From: Calycina herbarum | Lineage: Eukaryota; Ascomycota; Leotiomycetes; Helotiales; Pezizellaceae | Assembly: GCA_001414485.1 (NCBI GenBank) | Contig: LLEY01000215.1 | Coordinates: forward strand, 1-64,000 | DNA: 64,000 nucleotides | Reading direction: 5' to 3' | Shown: positions 57,246 through 64,000 of the stretch, in pieces | Position numbering within the stretch: the stretch's first letter is position 1 | Layout: every line of letters begins with the position of its first letter | Notes under the pieces: generated by a model | Told to the model about the DNA's origin: nothing | The model's database searches: none | Seen by the model: the letters and a program-made list of their open reading frames with translations, nothing else | Program-made: the position numbers and the translations under genes

Positions 57246-57314
57246 TTTCTCCACTGATTTTCGGCTTCTCCACTGATTTTCGGCTTCTCCATTGATTTTC
57301 GGCTTCTCCATCGA
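57246..57314. repeat. 19-bp tandem repeat (TTCTCCACTGATTTTCGGC)
   Basis: Nearly four successive units; the third and fourth vary to CATTG and CATCG at the same position. Confidence 0.85.
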
Positions 57315-57526
57315 TATGATATGTCGGGTCGTACAGGAGAGGAGGTTGCTTCCTTGCTTCCTTGCTTCCTCGCTTCCCCACCCACCGGATAATGCACCGA
57401 TGAATGAGGCTTCCTCTCGTTCGATACTGAAACGTCCACCAACCGCCGTTGACACTGTGTGTCTCTCACAACTGGTCTCACGACCAGAAAGGCTTTCCCG
57501 CCCAGGTTGTGCAATCAGCAACAATT

Positions 57527-57690
57527 CTTCTCAATCTCACCGTGAAAAGCCACCAGAACCAATACCAGACTTTCTACCAACAACAATTCTTCTCAATCTC
57601 ACCACGAAAAGCCACCGACAACAAGGCTCAATTTCACCGCGAAAAGCCACTAACAAGGCTTCTCAATTTCACCGCGAAAAGTCACCAGAA
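57527..57690. repeat. Four spaced copies of CTCAATYTCACCGCGAAAAG
   Basis: Copies start at about 57530, 57592, 57629 and 57663, each followed by (c/t)cac and then acaa- or agaa-type linkers. Spacing is irregular (about 62, 37 and 34 bp). Confidence 0.75.
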
Positions 57691-57748
57691 CAAGTTGCAT
57701 CAACCAACATCCGCCTTGGCCTTCGATGTTCCCGACTTTCTCAAACCC

Positions 57749-57881
57749 TTCTCTCTCAACACTTCCCTTCTCTCTCAACACTTCCCTTCTCTCTCAACAC
57801 TTCCCTTCTCTCTCAACACTTCACTCCTCTCTCAACACTTCACTCCTCTCTCAACACTTCCCTCCTCTCTCAACACTTCCA
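57749..57881. repeat. 19-bp tandem repeat (TTCTCTCTCAACACTTCCC), seven units
   Basis: Seven consecutive 19-bp units, the later ones with tcctctct and cttcac variants. Located just upstream of the zinc-finger reading frame, probably in its leader or promoter. Open frames across it (LSTLPFSLNTS) are artefacts of the repeat. Confidence 0.9.
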
Positions 57882-57934
57882 CATCTCAGCGTTGACAGCA
57901 ACCCTTCCTTTATCCACCAAGACTTCACTCGACA

Positions 57935-58626
57935 ATGGATATCGCAAGGATAATCTCGCATGCACCCGAGTCCGAACATCGCTTACAGAATGGCCCTCCT
58001 GAGCAGAGCATGCCATTCTCACAAACAACTTCGGAGCCAGATAATCCTCCAACGAACCTTGACCAATGCTTATGGAACTCTGGTCCTGGACTGACATTAG
58101 GAACAGTTCAACAAAATGACGGGCAGTCAATGTGAACAAAGATTCGCTCAACCTGCCTATCTTTCAAAACATTGTGGTGAGATTCCAAAATAGCGTGATT
58201 TATCAGCGCCCACTTAATAATATAGCCCGAGTCCATAGTAAAGTGAGGCCATTCGCTTGCGCTAATCCAGACTGTGAAAGGAAATTCTTCCGACGGGAAG
58301 ATTTGTATGCCACTTTCGTGTGCATACTGGAGAGAAGCCTTATACGTGTGGACAGTGTGGCAAGGTATGAGAACAAACTTTGGACTTACAGGAAAGGTTT
58401 CTGATGACTTCTGTAGCGTTTTGGGGATTCAAGCTCTTTGGCAAGACATAGGGCGACACACTCGGGCATCCAGCCATACAAATGTCCTCACGCAGATTGT
58501 CAGAAAACCTTCACTCGACCGGCGGGGGTGATCCAGCATCAAAGATCTCACACCAGAACCATGGAAGAGGCTGCTATTGCAACTGCTGCTGCGCTTGCTA
58601 CTCGTCAGTGGGTGGCAGTCAACAAT
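57935..58626 (+). pseudogene. C2H2 zinc-finger protein with two disrupted frames
   Basis: ATG 57935 (MDIARIISHAPESEHRLQNG) reads to TGA 58133. A shifted phase then gives finger 1, CEQRFAQPAYLSKHC, spliced through 58177-58225 to ARVHSKVRPF. Finger 2 is [18 protein letters not shown]; one base is missing near 58306, after which [19 protein letters not shown] completes it and starts finger 3. Intron 58365-58416 leads to RFGDSSSLARHRATHSG. Finger 4 is YKCPHADCQKTFTRPAGVIQ, ending HQRSHTRT. An Ala-rich tail and a GTATGT donor at 58627 follow. The fingers keep their Cys/His ligands and HTGEKP-type linkers, so decay is recent, or one or two bases are wrong in the sequence. An intact version would be a nuclear DNA-binding protein. 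Confidence 0.72.
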
Positions 58627-59600
58627 GTATGTCGATGGGCTTTCCACCTACATTAGATGCTTGCTAATAGATGACAGTAATACACGGGCAGAAGCCTGAG
58701 TGGGGTTATGACTGCGTCGTGGAATGGTATTGCAAAGGGGGCTGATTTGACCTGACGTTTGGAATGCTACAGAAGAGTCGTTAGTTACTGTTCGGGAAAG
58801 ATGAGCCCTGTTCATGATGTTAGTAATAAGGTATGCTTGATGAACTCTGATGATGATCTTCCCTGATGACACTGGACTGGAAGTTACCATTCTCGCAATT
58901 AATCATCTCCTTATCATCCCTGGGAGTCATCAGAATCATTGCTGTTATTCTTTCATCTAATCACTACGCTCACGGTACAGTATCGAGACAGCTGAACAAA
59001 TTTTACACCAGTCAGGCATGTCTCAGGACCTCATCTGCCACTTCACAGCTTCCGCCATGTCCTGAAGGCCACTCCTACCAGACCGCTCCCACCACCACCT
59101 AAGTAATTTTAGTATGAAATAAATTTAAAAAAAAACTATAGATGGTATCTGATGGGGTGATGCACTAATTCATTATCCCTGACAATGTATCTTTTGGACC
59201 AAGTTTGACAGAAATGTGCGTTGGGAGTTGAACAACGTCACAAAATCCGGGAAGTCAAGTAACGAGAACCCGGCTTCTCCTTCAAGCACGTCGGGCCCTT
59301 GTCGTCCTGCATGGCGTCAAGGATTCCCTCTGTGACAGAGCGATTCGAATTATCAGATACGGCAAGCCACCTGTAGGTTGCTTCCCGCAAATAGTAAGCC
59401 TCCGCATCCCTCTCTACGAATCACTGAGATGTTTTTGTTTTTCCTTCCGAGTTAAGCGGAGTTGAAATGGAACAATTATCACGCTCACGCGAACCGCTTC
59501 CCCTTGAACACCCCGACCTCGACTGCGCACCTTTCTCTTCTCGAATACAACTACTTTGCCTGGAAGGTTTCAAGAACTGCTTCGGTCAGCGCCATTCTAG
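58627..59600. other. Intergenic
   Basis: A terminal exon of the zinc-finger gene may lie just after 58676 (AG acceptor), but its reading is short. Otherwise no gene is recognised. Confidence 0.35.
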
Positions 59601-61021
59601 ATGTCGTTAATTCTGCTGAAAGGCTTCGTGGTTAATTCACAAGAGATTGAAGGTTTTGTCGACGAGATGGATGCCAAGCCTTTAGATTTCGCCGAAATTG
59701 CCAAGATATGGAGAGGTAAACTAGCATACATCATGAAAGTATAATGTTCTAATCTTCTGGCAGTCTATACCACCACCAGGCGTAGACTTCTCGATCCAAC
59801 GGCCGAGCGTCTGGAGAACTACTGGTGGCGCATCTGGGGAAGTCGGAGCCGCCAGTTGCAGGGCCCAAGTGTTGTAGGACTCTTCATGGACATCTCCAAC
59901 GGCGAGAGCTTCGTACCGCTTCGCGGGCCTGCGAATCGCGATGAAGGAACCCAATCACCGGTAGAAGCTACCTGCTCACACAAGCCGTCTCATACTGACT
60001 TTGGGACTTTTAGGACCAGAATGTTCGTCATGGACCTGAAGCTGCAAAGACCGTCACTCTCAACCAGAGCCGGGCGAGCGCAACGTCTTCCTCAACGGCA
60101 TCCAAGACCCCAGCCGTCGTGCAGCCGCACCCGGTTCTCAAGAAGACAGCAGGCAGCTCTACGACTGGAACCCAACGGACTGCTCGTTTCCGTGTACCGC
60201 ACGAGTCTGAATCTGAGACAGGTACCAACTCATCCACCAAGCTACCTAGTCCCTCGCTCGATTCCCGGAGATCGAGGACAGACAAGAAGAAGAAGGCAGC
60301 CGTTGCAGAGATGGTACTACCTACCATCTTAGAGTCGCCTCTGAGAGCTCAGGGGAACCTCTCTCCATACCATCTAGCGACTCAGTCATCAGGAGAGGGG
60401 CGCTCCTCCAAATCTGCGGATTCATCTTCAGTAAGGAAGCCGACTCGGACGGAATCCAGCGAAGGACGTAGCAGGGAGAGCGCGCCGGCAGCTGTCGCAC
60501 TTGGAGAAGCAGGTCCATCATCTACCAGACCTCACTCGGTTGAAAGCCAGCAAACAATCGGGGAAGATCTCACTCAGGAAGAACGCGACATGCTTGAGCT
60601 GCAACGGCTGGCCTTCGAGGCAGCTAAAGCGTGCGTGAGGAACCGAAATCGGAACTCATCGCAGCATAGATCGAATGCAGACTTGCGGGGTCCGCAGAAG
60701 TCGATTCCCTCGATGGTTCCTGAAGGCTCGAAAAAGCAAGAAGATATGGGCCCGATGCATATGTTGGCAGACGACACTACGAGTATTGCCAGTGGAGCAC
60801 CAACGCTTGCTGAATCCATAGGACAACTTGCCTTGCGCGATGCTACGTGTGCCGTCCTTGACATTGAAGATGACGACACTGCAGAAGATGTCCAAGAAAT
60901 CTTAGCCTTTGTCAAAATACCAGTGCCACTGAGGTTGGCACGCAACCCCGAGGATTCACCGGCACGCAAAGGTCAACTTACTCTTCTTTTTGAGAGGGAT
61001 CGAGCGGATGGCGGAACTTGA
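59601..61021 (+). CDS. areA-GATA-like (DUF1752-like) domain protein, 439 aa
   Basis: Exons 59601-59715, 59764-59960 and 60014-61021; introns 48 and 53 bp, GT-AG; spliced frame 1320 nt ending in TGA. The N-terminal 85 residues contain FAEIAKIWRVYTTTRRRLLD followed by PTAERLENYWWRIWGS. This matches the 'WRxYxxxRRxLxxxxxRLENxxWRxW' pattern of the domain found at the N-terminus of the nitrogen regulator AreA and of many fungal proteins without a GATA finger. Here no GATA zinc finger follows. The rest is Ser/Pro/Lys-rich and disordered (basic RTDKKKKAAVAEM near the middle), with an acidic C-terminus (AVLDIEDDDTAEDVQEILAF). Nuclear or regulatory function is inferred only. The start at 59601 directly follows a CTAG; an in-frame ATG at 59667 is an alternative. 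Confidence 0.72.
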
Positions 61022-61451
61022 GTTGAGATACGAGACGGAGGGATGAAAGACAAAATTCATGGATGGAAAGCGAGGGCTTGCATCGATGCCGAATTTTGTA
61101 CCTGTCTAACTAGTTTGATTGATTGATCTTGCGGGTGTTTTTGGGGGTGTTTTTAGGTGTGTTTTTGTTTTGGGGGCAGCAAGTTTATCTACAGTAGCAC
61201 TTTATCAAAACCCAGTCTTTATCCCACGTTCACTTTCACTTCTTCATCCTCCCTGCCACTCTGGGTTGAAGCTGTGTCCATTGAAGCTGCCGTCCAACTG
61301 TTGATGTTGATGTTGAACTTGGCTGTGTGCTTGTGTAACGAGGGGTTGATTTTGAGCGATGGGTATGTGTGGCTGAGATGCGTGGTTGAGGAGGTAGACG
61401 GAGGATTCCGGGGTAAACTCTCCTCCCCCAGATCTGCAAAGTGGGTCATTC
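61022..61451. other. 3' flank, no gene recognised
   Basis: G/T-rich 3' region with GTGTTTTT repeats (about 61134-61172) followed by spacer. Confidence 0.4.
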
Positions 61452-61515
61452 CATACATTGTACGGTGCACAGACATTTGCCACACTAAAACGACCGTGCG
61501 CATAGGGGGGATAGA
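61452..61515. mobile_element. MITE family A, copy 3 (left end truncated)
   Basis: Holds catacattgtacggtgcacagacatttgcc...gaccgtgcgcatagggggg in the orientation of copy 1. The left arm has lost its C-rich end and the right arm lacks the acaatgtaatta section, going straight from gcgcat to AGGGGGGATAG. Confidence 0.8.
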
Positions 61516-62292
61516 GCCTCACCATCAGCCCCACATAGATACTCGGCAAGCTCGGCTCGGTTAGCCTGCCTGATTTCAATAACCCGCCCGAGTACACGGG
61601 TAGACCTTGTCTTCCTCGGAGACGCTATAAATATGGTCAAGAAGGAATTCAGAGACACGGGATAGGGAGTACGATATCAACCCCAGTAGGATCATCGACA
61701 AAAATCGAAGTTGGATCGAGAGAAAAGAGGCGAGAAAAGAGGCGAGCAGGGCTTTTTGTTTTTCTTGCCAAGGAGCTCACTTGACCTTGCGGCACGCTTC
61801 TCGAACCTTCCTTGCACAGTTCCCAGATCTCATCCCAACGGTCTTACATTTGGGCCAATCCTTCTCTCCGCATATGGGATGAGCAAAACGAGGTCGTGCA
61901 GAAACCTGTTAGCTGTTTAGCTGCCAAGATGGCGGACAAAAAGAAAGCAAAGCAAAGGACGGACGTAATGAAGTACCCCCCACGATGCGGCTCATGGAGC
62001 TTTGAAACAACTTTCTGACCAGGTATTGTTGGGCCCGCATTATGACTACATGATGGGGCTCACTCAGTTCAGCCGCGCTGCACCCACCTTGCATGGAATC
62101 AGCGATACGAGCTCGGCCTTGAGATGTCTGAGAAGTGCAAATAAAAAAAAACAAAGCATGCATAATAGACGGGAAGTCGGAAGATGTTGGAGATGTGACT
62201 GAATGTTGGAGATGATGTTGGAGATGTTGGAGGTGTGGACTGCATATTGACTGAATATTGGACGCCACTAAGCATCCATTCTGCTGCTGTGT

Positions 62293-62370
62293 TACTCTCC
62301 CCCGCCCCCTGATTACATTGTACGGTTACACAGACATTTGCCATACTAAAACGACCGTGCGTGTTATGGT
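62293..62370. mobile_element. MITE family A, copy 4 (degenerate)
   Basis: Left arm ctctcccccgccccctgattacattgta, core with an extra base (cggttacacag), right side cut after gaccgtgcg. Orientation as copy 1. Confidence 0.75.
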
Positions 62371-62415
62371 TCGTTGGACGCTACTAAGCATCCATTTTGA
62401 GTTTGCTGCAGTGTT

Positions 62416-62523
62416 GCTCCTCCCACCCCCCTTTGGATTCCTGATTACGTTGTACGGTGCACAGACATTCACAGACATTTGCTATACTAAAACGACCGCG
62501 TGCATGCAATGTGGGAGAGTAGT
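62416..62523. mobile_element. MITE family A, copy 5 (degenerate, internal duplication)
   Basis: Left arm ctcctcccacccccctttgg..., core with cacagacatt doubled (62460-62479), right arm gcatgcaatgtgggagagtagt recognisably derived from the family end. Orientation as copy 1. Confidence 0.72.
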
Positions 62524-62862
62524 GGTATGTTGTGCTATGTATGTTTCCTTTTTCAAGGCTGGTTCGTTGGTTCGTTCGTTCAGTCAGCCTCAATAGATGT
62601 ACTACCTACTACCATGAGAGGAAATTGGCGTGCTGATCATCCAAATACACGCAGCCGAAGATTGGAATGCTTACCCGCTCACCTGATGCCGCGTCTCAGT
62701 TTGCCCATTCTTTCTCCCTTGATATGTCTGTTGTACAAGTATCGATCGATGCGCATGCTCAATTCCTCCAATTCCTCCAATTCCTCAAACTCCTCTCCTC
62801 TGCATTTTCTTGCCAACTTCTTCTCTTCCTGCATTCTCTTGCCACCTTCTTCTCTTCCCAAA
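62524..62862. promoter_or_regulatory. Upstream region of the Pro/Gln-rich gene
   Basis: Contains the 28-bp phrase at 62683-62710 shared with 57207-57234, TCCTCCAAT-type microrepeats at 62763-62795, and a duplicated cttcttctcttcc stretch before the ATG. Confidence 0.4.
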
Positions 62863-63897
62863 ATGGTGGAGAACAATCATAGAGCTCTGGAATGGATGCA
62901 AATCTTCCTATCGAGATCAGAATTCGACCAGATCCGCTTCCACATTTATCTTGAGAGCGACGCGCTACAAAATGCTCATTCACTCGGTTCATCTGGAGTT
63001 GTTTTCTTGCCTGATACGCAAAAATTATTAATGCCCCCGCTTTGTGTTATACGATATCTCCATACGATACACGCAAATTTAACGCTGATGCTCGGAGCTC
63101 GAACTTACCGCCGAAGTTTCCCTGGATTGTTGATTTGGCCCGATAGGACTGATGTTTTCACGATGTAAGTAGCAACTGATGCCTTTACGAGACTGATGAC
63201 TGAGTTTCCCAGGCATCTATGGATCCTTTCAATCAGAGATAGACCGACTCCTGAACTTCGGGCGATACAAGCATTACAAAGAACTCTAGTTTCGGAAATC
63301 CAACTTCAACTTCTCCGTGCTCCACCACCTCCACAACCTCAAAAACTTTTGCCATTTCTTCCGACTCAACACCCTTCTCAACCTCGACAACCTAACCAAC
63401 TTGAAGAATTTGTCCCGACTCAACTCCATTATTCACCTCCACAACCTCCACGTCCATCTCCACCTCGACATTTTCGCCAACTTTTACCAGTTGTTCCGCC
63501 TCAATCTCAATCTCCACCTCAACAACCTCGCCAACTTAAACAATTTGTTCCGTCTCAACCTCAATCTCAACCTCGACAACCTCAATTTCTTCCGCCTCAA
63601 CCTCCTTCTCCACCTCAACAACCTCCCCCTCAATTTCTTCCGCCTCAAATTCATTCTCCACCTCAACAACCTCCCCCTCAATTTCTTCCGCCTCAAATTC
63701 ATTCTCCAGCTCAATTTGACCCAGCTCAATTCGACCAAGTTCAATTCAACCAAGTTCAATTTGACCAAGTTCAATTTGCCCACGCTCAATTTGCCCACGC
63801 TCCTTTCGACCAAGCTCAATTTGACCCAGCTCAATTTGGCCAAGCTCAACAATCTGTTCCAGGAGGTTACAATAGTATCTATAGCGCTGAGGGTTAG
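62863..63897 (+). CDS. Unknown protein with Pro/Gln-rich repetitive C-terminus, 328 aa
   Basis: Exons 62863-63164 and 63213-63897; the 48-bp intron GTAAGT...CCCAG splits ATG and restores DVFTM-HLWILSIRD. The start CCAAAATGGTGG is favoured; the upstream in-frame extension is low-complexity. Residues 1-130 look folded (RALEWMQIFLSRSEFDQIRF, VIRYLHTIHANLTLMLGART, TPELRAIQALQRTLVSEIQL). The remainder is built of Pro/Gln/Phe blocks: QQPPPQFLPPQIHSP repeated twice, then QFDPAQFDQVQFNQVQFDQV-type pentads. I do not recognise the family. A disordered or scaffold-like tail is inferred. It has no signal peptide or membrane helix. Confidence 0.68.
63600..63850 (+). repeat. Coding repeats in the Pro/Gln-rich protein
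   Basis: A 45-bp unit coding QQPPPQFLPPQIHSP occurs twice in tandem from about 63620 (a third, partial unit precedes it). A roughly 15-bp unit (caa ttt gac caa gtt type) then repeats about nine times to 63850. All units are multiples of three. Confidence 0.8.
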
Positions 63898-64000
63898 TTG
63901 GTTATGTGTATGTTAAATCCACCCGCCGGATGCATCTGACCGCTTTGCTCTGCTCGGTGTGCGTTTTATATGTTGGCTACTCTACGTATGCGTAATATGG

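Larger units (their letters stand above)
62258..62523. repeat. Tandem duplication of about 116-150 bp carrying MITE copies 4 and 5
   Basis: TTGGACGCCACTAAGCATCC (62258) recurs as TTGGACGCTACTAAGCATCC (62374). Each is followed by a gctg-cagtgtt-ctcc phrase and then a family-A core. Unit 1 is 116 bp; unit 2 is longer through small insertions. Confidence 0.78.

Noticed and set aside
57292..58002. Plus-strand frames across the CTCTCTCAACACTTCCC array
   Set aside because: Low-complexity repeat translation; more likely leader or promoter of the zinc-finger gene.
1..64000. tRNA or rRNA genes
   Set aside because: I looked for B-box-like GGTTCGAATC and conserved rRNA phrases and saw none convincing; a covariance-model search would be decisive.

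Overview
The window reads as a chromosomal segment of a filamentous ascomycete (Pezizomycotina, quite possibly Leotiomycetes). Genes carry many short GT-AG introns of about 46-154 bp with CTAAC/CTGAC-like branch sites. Start codons sit in CA-rich leaders. AT-rich islands carry the mark of repeat-induced point mutation (RIP): few CpA/TpG, many TpA, and stop codons where glutamine or tryptophan is expected. I worked by reading and translating only; no database search was possible, so family names rest on recognised motifs.

Left part (1-23.1 kb). A RIP-inactivated gag-like relic (1-673) and an aminoglycoside-phosphotransferase-family pseudogene (1620-3092) are followed by a small membrane protein gene (3774-4190), a SYLF-domain actin/lipid-binding protein (5455-7764), short tandem repeats and an AT-rich island (8.85-10.2 kb). 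Next come a SIM/FG-like protein with a 7-nt first exon (11174-13070), a 4.2 kb stretch without a recognisable gene, a ferric-reductase-type flavocytochrome (17341-19326) and a nearly intact pseudogene (22439-23104) at the edge of the large repeat.

Central repeat (23.2-35.7 kb). A minus-strand Ty3/gypsy chromovirus (23669-35561) has 242-bp LTRs, a polypurine tract, relics of gag CCHC, reverse transcriptase and integrase, and a chromodomain. A 5.8 kb minus-strand LINE (26209-32046) with CCHC gag, APE endonuclease, YADD reverse transcriptase and RNase H is inserted in its polymerase region. The LINE is bordered by an exact 16-bp target-site duplication, across which the chromovirus reading frame rejoins. 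The LTRs differ only by transitions.

Right part (35.8-64 kb). A broken gene (35873-36546), an unknown 200-aa protein, and two F-box-like (2EXR-type) genes, one of them frameshifted, precede two adjacent minus-strand trafficking/contact-site genes: sla2/end4 (42429-45925; ANTH, coiled coil, I/LWEQ) and an Nvj2-like SMP lipid-transfer protein (46661-49592). Then come a bZIP gene, a hAT transposase relic, an unknown protein whose N-terminus is a 9-bp coding minisatellite (VDH repeats), a C2H2 zinc-finger gene with broken frames, an areA-GATA-like (DUF1752-like) protein, and a Pro/Gln-rich protein at the right end.

The most interesting unexplained signals are two small TA-flanked inverted-repeat element families. 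One has five copies in the window, two of them in a local tandem duplication. Others are the datable nested transposon, the coding VDH minisatellite, and sla2, a usual mating-type flank, lying beside F-box genes and repeats with no mating-type gene visible.
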